64,000 bases of DNA from Apiosordaria backusii (Eukaryota > Ascomycota > Sordariomycetes > Sordariales > Lasiosphaeriaceae): positions 2,604,001 through 2,668,000 of the forward strand of contig JAUKTV010000003.1 of assembly GCA_030549205.1 (NCBI GenBank). The letters are read 5' to 3'. The translations under genes were made by a program, and so were the position numbers. The notes beneath the pieces were generated by a model. It had not been told where the DNA came from. It saw nothing but the letters and a program-made list of their open reading frames with translations, and did not search any database. Every line of letters starts with the position of its first letter. Within the stretch, counting starts at the first letter, position 1. Positions 38,501-49,334 of this stretch are shown one piece after another.

Positions 38501-38962
38501 GGCGTGTGATGGAGGCCTGCTGTCGAGCTGGTAAATACAGATAACACGGTCGTCGGCGCCGGAAGCAAGGTAACGATTATTTGGAGAGAATCGGACGGAG
38601 TGGATGGTGCCTAGATGATGGCTCATGTGGCAGAGCTGTCTAGGCTCTGAGTAGCCTTCCACGTGGGAATTGTAGATGGAATCGGTCGACCAGATCCGGA
38701 CATGGCCATCTGTATCCCTTGAATTAGTGATCCCGAGAGAATCTTGAGCTCGTAAAAGGGGAGGCCTTACCTCCGCCAGCGGTGGCCAGTCTCTTTCCAT
38801 CCTGCGAAACGTGGCAGCTGTAAACTTCAAAGTCCTTCTGTTCGCCTGTAGCCAGCCGCGCGCAGACTTGGTCAGCGGTTTCTGCTACGATTCAAGTGTA
38901 TAGGCATTCAAGAGAGAGTGCTCACCACTATGGCGAAGCCACGAAGGCTTGATGATGTACAT
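35587..38962 (-). CDS. hir1: HIR1 histone transcription regulator, one-base frame break
   Basis: WD40 subunit of the HIR/HIRA histone chaperone, which deposits H3-H4 outside S phase and represses histone genes. Exons are 38962-38926, 38845-38771, 38709-35769 and 35702-35587. The N-terminus (MYIIKPSWLRHSG, then the split HVSQDGKRLATAGGDGHVRIW) matches the family start, and about seven WD repeats fill residues 10-400. A Lys/Glu/Ser linker and a C-terminal Hira domain (GGIAALLLGSKRK, ITATKRGALLW) follow. The frame breaks in a 7-base C run (35888-35894, a G run on the coding strand) at about residue 977: one frame stops soon after, the other continues with GWFDKGEEIGGWERKELLKG and splices to LGKFRDLQRTTVQYARILGL. 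Removing one base gives exactly 1056 codons. The start is divergent from the ETP1-like gene. Confidence 0.95.
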
Positions 38963-39641
38963 GTTGCGTTGGTTGTGCCAATGGATAGGGATGTATGTAC
39001 TTATGACGAAGTTTTGGCGATAATGATGCTTGAGGGAACCACGCGTGCGCGCGCCGAACCGCGTCCGCTGGCCAGGTCTAATTAGAAGGCCGGAGGGCGC
39101 GCGCCCAGTGGAGGGGAGTGCTGGGCAGTTTTTTTGGATCAAGATCTCGGTTAATCGGACTTTTGCATTACCACCAAAGACGGAAGTTGGAGAGCTAAGT
39201 CCTCTTGGACCCTACTCTGACTGAGATATGAAGGAGTCCAGTATATCCAGGCTACTGGCAGATCGGTGATGTAGACTGGTTTGGCAGTTGATTCTCTTTA
39301 TTCTCCTAGATTTCACAGCTAGTATTGCTTGCTGCTGTGTTCGTTCCAACAGCCTCGTCGTGGAAATTCCAAAACCTACATACCGAAAGGGGCTTAGCGG
39401 CTTAGTGTAGGCAGTGGTTTTTGGGATGTGGGGTGCAGCCGTCACCCACCCTTGTCCCAGCACCTTGATAGCCCACCATCTTTAAGCGTCATTCTCATTC
39501 ACCTGCCATCAAGACAAAAGGCCCTTTGCGACGTTTACTCTTGTCTCACACCCCTTGGATTCCTGGACTTGGTTTGCACCTCAAACCATCCACTCCGGGC
39601 TGGGCTCAAAGGAAGCACAGCCAGCACTAGCAAGGGCTACT
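38963..39641. promoter_or_regulatory. Shared promoter of hir1 and etp1-like genes
   Basis: A 679-base gap between two divergent starts. It has a GC-rich patch with alternating CGCG runs (about 39041-39110) nearer hir1. No clear TATA box or coding frame is seen; a TTG-initiated extension of the plus-strand frame from 39555 is not needed. Confidence 0.55.
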
Positions 39642-41891
39642 ATGCCGTCCTTTTCCTACCATTTAATCTTTGAGCTGTATGCGACGCCTGATCCGACCAA
39701 CTCTGCCGTCGCCGATAATATCAACGATATCTGGGTTCCCACCCCAACCTGCCCAACAATATTCGACGACCTCCCCTCCCACACTCCGCGCAGCACTCGA
39801 CCGCCCTCCCCGCGCCAACTACCATCTCGATCTCGTCATCCGCACAATCACGATCTCGACGAAGCCGGCCCAAGCTCCGCTCCCCCACCAGACCCCTCCT
39901 ACACCTCCGGCAAGGTCATCGACTGCGGCCGCCACCGAGGCACAACCCACGACCCCCTCGACCCCGACGACGATCACAACCCCAATCCCACTGCCAAACG
40001 GCGCAACATTATCCACCTCAGCGAACGCCAGTGGCGCGAACGAGACACCTCTGACGATCTTCCCCTCAAAGCCGAGGTGCAAGGGATAGGGCCCGAGAAG
40101 GCAATCAAGGATTGGAGATTTGGGCGCATCAAAATTGAGAGCTTTGACCCAGTCCCTTCCCCAACGACAACAAACGGAAAGGAGAAAGAAGTCATCATGG
40201 AAGGACACGGCCGACCGGCCGCCAGCCTCGGCCCCAATTTGGGTGGTATGGGGCAAAACACCAAGGGGAGGTACATACCCGCCGTGAACAACAAGAACAC
40301 CGAGGCAGGGTGGGGGATTGTGCATCTCTACCGAGAGGCGGATGAGTTTTCTGCGTTGAATTCACAGCCACCACTTTCACCACCGCCAGGGCTGCAAGAT
40401 AGTGGGGTTGGAGAAGAGGGAACGGTGCTGTGTATACCCGCGGTACCATCTTACATGTCACCATCGGACTTCCTTGGATTCATCGGGGAGCCCTGGAGAG
40501 GAAGTGTGAGCCATTACCGGATGGTTTCCACAAGCAGGATGAACCGGTATATGGTCTTGATGAAGTTTACAGACAAGAAGACTGCGGCAGAGTGGAGGAG
40601 GGAGTTTGACGGGAGGCCGTTTGACACGTTGGCGGAGAGCGAGATTTGCCACGTTACTTTTATCAAGAGTATTACTGTTGAGACTCCAGGGCGGAAGGGG
40701 AGTAATGGTCAGGGGGCAAAAGGGCAAGCAGATACGCCCGGGGGAATGATCAACTCGTTGAGACCTTTCCCTCCTCCTACGCCTAGTCTGGTCGAGTTAC
40801 CTACGTGTGCGGTTTGCTTGGAGAGGATGGATGACACGGCGGGGTTGATGACGATACTGTGCCAGCATGTTTTTCACTGCACTTGTCTTCAGACGTGGAA
40901 GACGAGGGGGTGCCCGATTTGCAGGGCGACGAATCCGCTGACGAAGCAACAATCGGAAGATGGGGTGGGGGATGGGAACCCGTACGCGAAGCCGTTTGGG
41001 CATGGGGTTAGTAATTTGTGCAGTGTGTGCGACGCGCCGGATAACCTCTGGATCTGTCTGATTTGCGGGAATGTGGGGTGCGGGAGGTACGAGAGGGGGC
41101 ATGCGAAGGAGCACTGGAAGGAGACGGCGCATAGTTTTAGCCTGGAGCTGGTGACGCAGCATGTGTGGGATTACGCGGGGGATATGTGGGTGCATAGGTT
41201 GATTAGGGACAAGGGGGATGGGAAGGTGGTTGAGCTGCCGAGCAGGGAGGGGAATAATAATGAGGGTAGGGAAGGGGGGAGGAATAATAATGGGGAGGAT
41301 ATGGATGTTGTGCCGAGGGCTAAGCTAGATAATATCGGGCTGGAGTACACGCACTTGCTGACGAGCCAGTTGGAGAGTCAGAGGGTGTACTTTGAGGAGA
41401 TGGTGAATAAGGCTGCGGATAAGGCGGCGAAGGCTGCGGCGGCGGCGGAGTCGGCTTCGAATCAGGCTCAGGCTGCGCTTAAGGAGTTGGCTGAACTGAG
41501 AGAGGAGCATAGGATCATGAAAGAGGAGACGGTGCCTTCGTTGGAGAAGGATTTGGCGAGGGAGAAAGCGAGAGGGCAAAAGTCTACGGAGCTGGCGAGG
41601 AGTTTGAGCAAGGCGTTGCAGGAGGAAAAGCAAGTCAGCAAAGGGCTGATGGACAGGATTGAGCATATGAAGAAGGAAGGAGAGAAGAACGCAGCGATGG
41701 TGGAGGAGCTGAAGCAGGAGAACGAGGGCCTCAAGGAGATGAATCACGACTTGACGATGTTTATTAGCGGGCAGGAAAAGCTTAAGGAAATGGAAAAGGA
41801 GGGGAAGCTGGAAGAGGGTGAGCTAGAGGAGGGGACGGTGGGAGTTGCGGAGGGGAGTAAAAAGAAGAAGAAGGGGAAGGGGAAGAAGTAG
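39642..41891 (+). CDS. etp1: BRAP2/ETP1-type RING and UBP zinc-finger protein
   Basis: Probable cytosolic E3 ubiquitin ligase; the yeast homologue ETP1 helps ethanol-responsive gene control, and animal BRAP2 modulates Ras/MAPK signalling. It is a single exon of 749 residues starting at the ATG giving MPSFSYHLIFELY, the usual family start. Order of domains: disordered Pro-rich region (30-130); BRAP2 RRM-like domain at about 265-350 (TVLCIPAVPSYMSPSDFLGF); RING at about 387-425 (CAVCLERM, CQHVFHCTCLQTW, CPIC); ZnF-UBP at about 459-525 (CSVC, WICLICGNVGCGRY, HSFSLEL); long Ala/Glu/Lys coiled coil at about 566-720; Lys-rich tail. All zinc ligands are present. Confidence 0.95.
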   Translation: MPSFSYHLIFELYATPDPTNSAVADNINDIWVPTPTCPTIFDDLPSHTPRSTRPPSPRQLPSRSRHPHNHDLDEAGPSSAPPPDPSYTSGKVIDCGRHRGTTHDPLDPDDDHNPNPTAKRRNIIHLSERQWRERDTSDDLPLKAEVQGIGPEKAIKDWRFGRIKIESFDPVPSPTTTNGKEKEVIMEGHGRPAASLGPNLGGMGQNTKGRYIPAVNNKNTEAGWGIVHLYREADEFSALNSQPPLSPPPGLQDSGVGEEGTVLCIPAVPSYMSPSDFLGFIGEPWRGSVSHYRMVSTSRMNRYMVLMKFTDKKTAAEWRREFDGRPFDTLAESEICHVTFIKSITVETPGRKGSNGQGAKGQADTPGGMINSLRPFPPPTPSLVELPTCAVCLERMDDTAGLMTILCQHVFHCTCLQTWKTRGCPICRATNPLTKQQSEDGVGDGNPYAKPFGHGVSNLCSVCDAPDNLWICLICGNVGCGRYERGHAKEHWKETAHSFSLELVTQHVWDYAGDMWVHRLIRDKGDGKVVELPSREGNNNEGREGGRNNNGEDMDVVPRAKLDNIGLEYTHLLTSQLESQRVYFEEMVNKAADKAAKAAAAAESASNQAQAALKELAELREEHRIMKEETVPSLEKDLAREKARGQKSTELARSLSKALQEEKQVSKGLMDRIEHMKKEGEKNAAMVEELKQENEGLKEMNHDLTMFISGQEKLKEMEKEGKLEEGELEEGTVGVAEGSKKKKKGKGKK

Positions 41892-43859
41892 TAACCTAGA
41901 ATCTGAGATGGTATCTCAGGGGTAATTCAGGGGTTGTATGTACATACATACATCCATAACAGTAAATGTCGTGGTTCAGCCTTGTGGATGAAGCGAAGTA
42001 TTGCTAGGCGCAGAGACGGCCCCTCTACGGAGTACATACACTGAGAAATATCAATTCAACGTTGACTCTTGAATATGTCTGATGACGCTTCGTGACTCGA
42101 CTTCGATTTGGAGTAATGCATAACATAATGTACATCATAGGTTGTTGCCAATGAAAGCAATGCGAGCAACCTAGCAGCTGCCCATATTTAATGTATCTTC
42201 ACATGCAGCACATTTTTGAAATCATTACCATATAGTATAGAAGACTCTTCAAATACTTCAAATATTATTATGTCTTTGGTGATGTGATTGGCCCCAAAGA
42301 CAACTTACACGCCTCAGCGCCTAGCCTCTAATAAAGCCGGGTCCAGATCCCGCTTTGGTGTGTTCCCAGCTTGGCGGCGACGCCGAGAACCGAGGGGAGA
42401 TTCGCAAGGTTACATACCGACTCGGACATGTTACTCGATCGTATAGCCGCTCGATTTCCGGTGTAAAGTTTAAGATTAAAGACTTTTGGTTTTGGCAGCT
42501 GGGTGGCTTGAGGGCCCCAGGTGGGAAGGTTGGAAATTTGGTGATGGTGAGAATGATACGCACTGTGGTAGAAAAAAAGATTTGGGGTAGCACAGTGCCA
42601 GCAAGCACGTGTTGTTAGAAAGTTTCATACCCCCGCACCCTGGACGTCGTCATTCATGGAGGGGTCCAAACAATCGCGGATAAGGACGAGGATGAGAGCT
42701 CGGAAGCAAGGGCAGTGTCAGTCCCCTGGTCAATTTCTCGTTTCTTGATTGCTATCTGGTATTCAGAGTTCGTATCTTCTTCACCGATAGACAATCTGCG
42801 GTCAATATGCATGCCACTTAACGGATATGTCACATCTGCTCTAAAGCTGGCGTCTTGCTTTCTGCATGCGGGCGAGATGCAGGTTGGAAGTGTGGCTCCT
42901 CCAAAGCTCTTATCAATCGTGACAGCTCTAAGGTAGCGCCAATGGGAGGGGTCTTTTCTAGTGTGAAATGCCACTGAAAGCAGCAGTGAACATCAATCCA
43001 ACCCCTGTCGACGCCGATCCAGAAAGAGAATGACATCGAGTTTGCCCCACCGTTTTGTGCTGGGTCGGAAGGGGGTCGCTGATTTTCTTTTTTCGCACAT
43101 GCTTCAAGACAAGTCCCGCCGGCGCTGTCACCCTGTTGTGTTGCGCGCAGTGCCCTGCGGCTTCTACCGGCACCTTCGAGAATCTCTCCTCGAAATTGAT
43201 TGCCATCCCTCGGTCCCCTTGTTTTTTTTCATTTGGTTCCTATGTAGTCTAACTGTGAAATCTTCTTGACATATCTTGATCTTGATACCCTATACCCTAA
43301 GACGCCGACTTCTCTTTTTCCTTCCTACCTACCCCAGACAGAGACCCATCCGTCCGACCGGCCTAGTCTGCGGACCCCGAATTGCGATCCCGAGCTTCAT
43401 CGACATTTCTCTACAATTCGGTTGTAAATGCCTGTACCCCGCGCTGGCATTTAATAGATAGAGAAACGCGCACTCCATCCTCGAGCTCTATTTCGCAATT
43501 CCTTGACCCAGCTATCGATTGATCGAAAATAGGGCGAGCACAAGCGATTGAACCTTGTGGTAGCTTTTTGTCGTACATTGTACCCCGCGGACAGCTGCCA
43601 GGCTTTCTCATAGACCCAACGGCTAAACGCCAGGCAGACGACAAGCCACAGACGATTTCGCAACCAAGAAAAAGTATCTTATGCGAGTACTGCATGCACT
43701 GACGTCTCACCCACCGACCGGCGCGATCTCGAGCCCTTTCACCCCCACCTCCGTGCTCCCTCCGGGCGATCCGAACATAACTCACTGTTCGGGCGCGGGC
43801 ACGACGACAGTCAGAGCATCGACACAGTCGCTGAGCCTGGCCAAGGCCTTTGATTGAAA
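41892..43859. other. Intergenic region and leader of the acyltransferase gene
   Basis: Contains the 3' region of the etp1-like gene and, from about 43.2 kb, a pyrimidine-rich leader for the next gene. A 106-codon minus-strand frame (42654-42974, internal ATG only) is too weak to call. Confidence 0.5.
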
Positions 43860-46304
43860 ATGTCCGAGACTCAGTTGGAAAAGCAGCAGGCGGCGGCCCC
43901 TCAGAGTGCTGCCAACCCGAGGCCTGCGAAGGAGCTCTACCCCATGGTGGACTGGAAGTATGACAGCTTCCTCTGGATAATGTCGCTCCTGGAGGAGACC
44001 TTCTTCCGCGAGGTGCATCCCCGTAGTGCTTGGAGAGTGCCTAAGCATGGCCCTGTTCTTTTTGTGGCTGCCCCGCATGCAAACCAGGTAAGCAGTTCTG
44101 GCTGACGAGGTATCTGATCGCAATGACTGACGGGTTTTCGACTGTAGTTCGTCGATGCTCTGGTTTTACAGAGAACACTCCAGAAGGAAGCCAAGCGACG
44201 AGTTTCGCTGCTCATTGCCCAAAAATCGGTGTCCGGTTTCATTGGATGGGCATCCCGCCAGGTTGGCTCCGTGCCGGTGGGACGACCGCAGGACTCGGCG
44301 AAGCCTGGTGAGGGCACGGTTTACCTCCCTGACCCAGTCGACGACCCCACGCTTGTTCGCGGCATTGGCACCAACTTCACCGAACTGGGAGAGGTGGGAG
44401 GTATCATCTTCCTTCCTTCGGCCAAGGGTCAGAGCGGAGAAAGTTTGGATATTAGCGAGGTTATTGGGCCAGAGGAGGTTCGCATTAAACGGCCACCCAA
44501 GGGGAAGTTGGCTATGACACAGCTTACCGGCCGTGATGATATCGACCAGAATGGCAAGATTATCAACAAGGAGGATAAGAAGCCCAGGGAGGGTTACAAG
44601 GGTATCAAGTACAAGATCGCGCCCCATGTTGACCAGACGAAGGTGTTTCAGGCTGTCTTCGATCGGTTGGGGTCTGGTGGATGTGTTGGTATCTTCCCTG
44701 AGGGAGGCAGCCATGACCGTACCGAGTTGTTGCCCTTGAAGGCGGGCGTGGCGCTGATGGCGCTGGGAACTCTGCAGGAAAATCCTGATTGTGGTCTGAA
44801 GATCGTGCCCGTTGGCATGAACTACTTCCACGCTCACAAATTCCGTTCGAGAGCCGTTGTCGAGTTTGGTACTCCTCTGGATGTCCCTGCGAACCTTGTC
44901 GAGATGTTTTCGAGCGGTGAGAAGGATAGCAGACGTGAGGCTGTTGGACAGGTTCTGGACATGGTGCACGAAGCCTTGAGTGCTGTGACGGTCTCAGTCC
45001 CCGACTACGACACCCTAATGGTTATTCAGGCTGCTAGGCGGCTCTACAATCCCACTGGCAAGCCACTACCGCTTCCTGTGGTTGTCGAACTTAACAGGCG
45101 GCTGGCCTTGGGCTACGAGAAGTATAAGGAAGATCCGCGCGTCAAGGAGCTCAAGGAAGCAGTCACCGAGTACAACACGCAGCTTCGGTACCTCAACATT
45201 CGAGACCACCAAGTCGAAAAGGCGAAGCTTTCGTGGTTTACCGTCGTCCTGACCTTCCTCAAGCGCCTTGGAATGCTGTTGGCATTGTCCGCTGGTGTCA
45301 TTCCGGGTCTGTTGCTCTTTGCGCCCGTGTTCATCGCCTGCAAGGTGATCAGCCACAAAAAGGCCAAAGAAGCCCTCGCTGGCTCTGTGGTCAAGGTCCA
45401 GGGCAAGGACGTCATCGCTACATGGAAGCTCTTGGTCGCCTTGGCTCTGGCCCCTCTCTGCTACAACATTTATGCTTTTATCACCATCTACATGGTTCAC
45501 AAGCACCGGTATTATGGCTACGTCCCTGAGTGGGTGCCTCTCTGGGCTGTATACATTGCTTGCTGCGGGTTCTTCATCTCGCTCACGTTCGCCGCGCTGC
45601 GCTTTGGAGAAGTGGGGATGGATATTCTCAAGTCACTCCGGCCGCTTGCGCTCTGCATCAACCCTGCATCCAGCTACAACATTGCCAAGCTGCGGGAAAG
45701 GCGCGCCGAGTTGAAAGCGCAGGTTACTGATATTATCAACACGGTCGGCCCGGAGATGTTCCCCGATTTTGAGCACAGCCGTCTGTTGGCCCCTGCTGAT
45801 TCCGCAGCTCGGGCGGCAGCTCGGAAGGAAGCCGCTGGTGGTATCAGTCCTCCTATCTCTCCCAACCGCGCTTCGTACGAGCGCAGGTCTAGCTACGGGG
45901 TTTCGGTCAATGGAGCAGACAGCCCGCCGTTCAACGCGCCCACGAGGAGGGGAACTACCTCGTCAAGCAGAAACATCCCGTATAATGAGTCTTTCAGTAA
46001 TATCGGACAGGCGCAGATTTTTGCTACTAGGCCGCCGAGTCCGTCGAATCACAGCCGGGCGAGCAGCGCTGGTGGTAGGCCGGGTTCAGCGGGATTCCCT
46101 GTGGCTGGGTTTACGGCGTTAGATAGCGCGGAGGGGTTTGATGAGGCGAGCAAGAAGATTAGGGCTGCGATGAGGGAGAGGGGGGAGATGAGGAGGAGGA
46201 AGAGCCAGGCGAAGCAGTTTTTGATGGGAGATGAGGGGACTAGTGAGGAGGATGGGAGTGTAGATGGGGGAGAGTTTGAGGAGGGGGGTAGGAAGGGGCT
46301 GTAA
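43860..46304 (+). CDS. sct1: Glycerol-3-phosphate/DHAP sn-1 acyltransferase (GPT2/SCT1 family)
   Basis: ER membrane enzyme for the first step of phosphatidic acid and lipid synthesis. Exons are 43860-44087 and 44148-46304, product 794 residues. The single intron cuts between Gln76 and Phe77 of the acyltransferase motif PHANQFVD and splicing restores it. Further family motifs are VGSVPVGRPQD, FPEGGSHDRTELLPLKAG (about residue 258) and IVPVGMNYFHAHKFRSRAVVEFG. Three hydrophobic spans lie at about 439-476, 501-528 and 536-561. The C-terminal 230 residues are Ser/Arg/Glu-rich and probably a phosphoregulated cytosolic tail as in the yeast enzymes. Yeast has two paralogues (SCT1, GPT2), so the symbol marks the family only. 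Confidence 0.95.
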
Positions 46305-47117
46305 ACTGTTTTTTTTTTCGTAGTTAAGGGTTGTCGGTATTTGGTTTATGGTTTCCTGTTTGTGGGGTTTTTGAGTCGTGGAAGGCCATGACCGGGTGAT
46401 CTGATTTATTCATGGGACGAAACGGGGCTGGTAAAGCTGGGGAACATGGTGTGTGTGCCCGGCGTTGAAGACTTGGGATGAGGACGAGGAGGAAAATCTT
46501 GGCATTGTCTGTAAGGGGGTTTATTTTGTTGTGGTTAGGAATCTCAAAGGGTTCGCTTGTTTTATATTTATGTGTGTACTTGTATTTATTTCACGTCTAG
46601 TGGCGGCGGCGGTGGTGGTATGACATTGCTGGGTCACGCTAGTATAATGAATGAGATTTGGGTTGAAATGCTTGCTTGGTATGGATGGATGGGGCCATGT
46701 TCTGCAGGAGTTCGTCGAGAAATGAAGGGACACACATCAGTGATTTAGAGTTGAAGCCAATTCATTGTAAATACCTATTACCTAGGCGAGCAAGCGAGTT
46801 GGGGGTGGTTGTGGTGTGGTTGGGTGGGTGTAATGAAATGTGTATATAGGACTATGTCATGCAGTACGCAAAAAAAAAAAAAGCTATGAGACCATATAAG
46901 TAAAGATATGCGATGGCTGTTAATAAGCACAAAAAAAAAAAACCTTCCAGTTGCTGATGCCCAGAACGTTCCCTACCTCTATGCGTGTCACTTTCTTTTG
47001 CTGTGCGTTTTTCCATTCGCCGCTTCCGGTTGATTTCCCCTTTTGAGCATCTCTCTTCTTCTTGATAACCATGATAGGTATTAGCTTCTCCCTGTTGTAA
47101 GGTACCAAACTCTATCT
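46305..47117. other. Intergenic region between convergent genes
   Basis: 3' regions of the acyltransferase and of the following membrane-protein gene, with T and A homopolymers (for example 46310-46319, 46870-46881, 46932-46942). No gene seen. Confidence 0.65.
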
Positions 47118-48149
47118 TCAAGCAGAAACCGATACAGTCCCGCCAGCAGTCCGTCTGTCATTCTCGTCGACAGGAAGCCTGATCCTATACTGTCCCCTTT
47201 CCCCTTCGTCGTCGTTGTTACTCTTGATAACGAGCCCCATCTCGAAAATGACCGGCCTCGAGGCGGTGAAGAGGGAGAAAATCCCGATGACGATGCTGAG
47301 AATTCTGTTGGTAGTTTATGTGTGTGTTGGTTAGGGATCATAGAAGAACATAGAAGAAATAAGGGGGGGGAGGGGGGGTAGGGGGGTAGGTGCGTACCCA
47401 ACAACGTCGGTGAGAACCAAGATTTCAATCATGTGACGGTAGTACATGTAGATTGTGGTCGATGCGACGACGATGGGGACGATGCCGAGGAGGATGTCGA
47501 GGATCCAGGAGATGCCGTATTTGCTCCGTTTTTTCTTGGCGTGGTCATGGTGGTGGTGGTGGTGGTCGTCGTCGTCGTTGTCGTCATTGTCGCCGTTGAG
47601 AACGCAAGCGCAGTCGCCGACTTGGCATACGATTGTCGGGAGGCCTGGGATGCCTTTTAAACTTCTTCCACCCGAAATCTTTGACAAGAGGGGAGAGACA
47701 ACATGGCCGAGATTCCAGAGCAAGATAATCCAGAGCCATACATGGCCAAAGGTCAGCGCGTGGAAGAGGAAGTGATCGTGGGCGATCCAGACGGCGATGT
47801 CGGCTATGATTAGGGCGATGAGCGCGAGGCGGAGGATGGTGAGGAGGGGGATGCCGATTTTCCAGCGTTTGTCGTTGCCGTCGTCTGCGCTGCTGCTGCT
47901 GAGGGGGAAGTGGGCGTCGGGAGGGGTGATGGGGCGGTAGACCTAAGGGGGGTATTTGTTAACTTGATATGATCGTGAATGTTAGATTGGGGGTGTGTAT
48001 CTCACCATCCTAGGATTTAGACCGGATCCTGGTCTCGTATTGATAGGAGGAGGAGGAGGAGGCCCAACACCTACCGGCGAGGGAGGGGATGACAATTCTG
48101 GTGAGAGGGTTGCCATCAGGGGCTCCGACTCGGCAGTCTTCGTGGTCAT
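47118..48149 (-). CDS. Four-helix membrane protein with Asp/His-rich loop
   Basis: I do not recognise a named family. Three exons (48149-48006, 47942-47398, 47304-47118) with GT-AG junctions give 291 residues. The N-terminal 50 residues are Pro-rich and soluble. Four hydrophobic helices follow at about 75-103, 108-130, 188-213 and 217-242; the last is split by an intron whose removal restores the helix. Between helices 2 and 3 a loop has two cysteines, then a run of Asp/Asn and six His in a row, then KKKR. The spacing resembles MARVEL-type fungal membrane proteins, but that is only an impression. An upstream in-frame extension (to 48209) would need a TTG start. The gene converges on the acyltransferase gene and has no obvious functional partner nearby. 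Confidence 0.8.
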
Positions 48150-49334
48150 GAGGGCGGTAAAATTGGAAGGTTTTCCACACAAACTAATAGATTTGACGAG
48201 TTTACTCAAACTACATAGATCAATTGCATGGAATTGATTTTCTGTCTTTTTATCAGCCTGGCGAAGTTGCGAACTTGCAAGGACTCATCATCATGGCATT
48301 CTGTAAGGTAGGTTAACAATCAACAGACACACCCAACCCCCCGCTCTCTGTTACACACAACATCCAAATCCAAACAAAAGCATGAAGAAGCCCCTCTTTC
48401 CCTATGGTCCTGATGACAGTGCCAACGCTTTTATTCTGTTGCCTAGGTTCGTGACATCCATTGATTGGATATCAATGGGTTGACGGCCAACATGGGGAAG
48501 ATATCGTTTCAAAGGCGGGTGCGGACGCGTCACCTTGGGAGAAAGGAGACATGAGAGCGGTTAGGTCTTGCCCAGGCCATGCATGCAAGGCCTGCCGGGG
48601 ACATGTGTATGGGCCCACTGGAAACCTATCAACAACTTTGGAGATTTGTCTAGAAGGATGGGGGGAGGTCATGGTAAAGGGTGTATGGGCAAGCAACAAG
48701 CGAATGAGACAAGAGGTGCAATTTGTTTCATGTTGGCAATGGCTGGGGGAAGAAAGAGACAAGCATGATATTGAGAGGGAAAGATGAAAATGGCGAGTAT
48801 TGTGTACACAAAAGACCATCTGTGAATTCCGCTTAGGAGAATAAATGTCAATTAGCTCAACGCCTTCCATGATCAGTACAAACACCGTAGCACCATTTGG
48901 TGTTTTGTAGAAGAGCCGCTTGATCCCTCTGGTATGTGATGAGTTACATGGCCCTATCGTAGAACTAATGGGAAAAGTCATAGAGTGATAGTGAAGGAGA
49001 GTGATACAAGTGACGAAATCGAAGCTCAATGGTAGGTGGTTCATCTTAAGGTATACCAGTTGATGGCGGGGATGACCTGGTGCAAATCGCTTGACAGGTG
49101 CTAGCGTCGGAGTGGTCAATGCGCCAGCTACTGCAGGGATTAGAAAATTGTGGCAGAAAAAAAAGTTCCATAGAAGGCGGTGAGTATGGTCGTGCCTGGA
49201 ACGCCGCCATTTTTTTCTTGCGACAACCACGGCACCTCCGACCCTGCGACGCCTTCCTCTGAGCCATTCAAGGTTCTAACGCCCAATTCACTAATCCCTC
49301 ACCAATTGGGCCGTTTGTTCACAAAACACCGCCC
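48150..49334. other. Intergenic region between divergent genes
   Basis: Promoters of the membrane-protein gene and of the SRP40-like gene. A 252-codon minus-strand frame (48472-49230) is open here but begins without ATG; see findings. Confidence 0.5.

Noticed and set aside
42330..42360. T-arm-like CGGGTCCAGATCCCG
   Set aside because: The loop lacks TTC and no cloverleaf forms around it.
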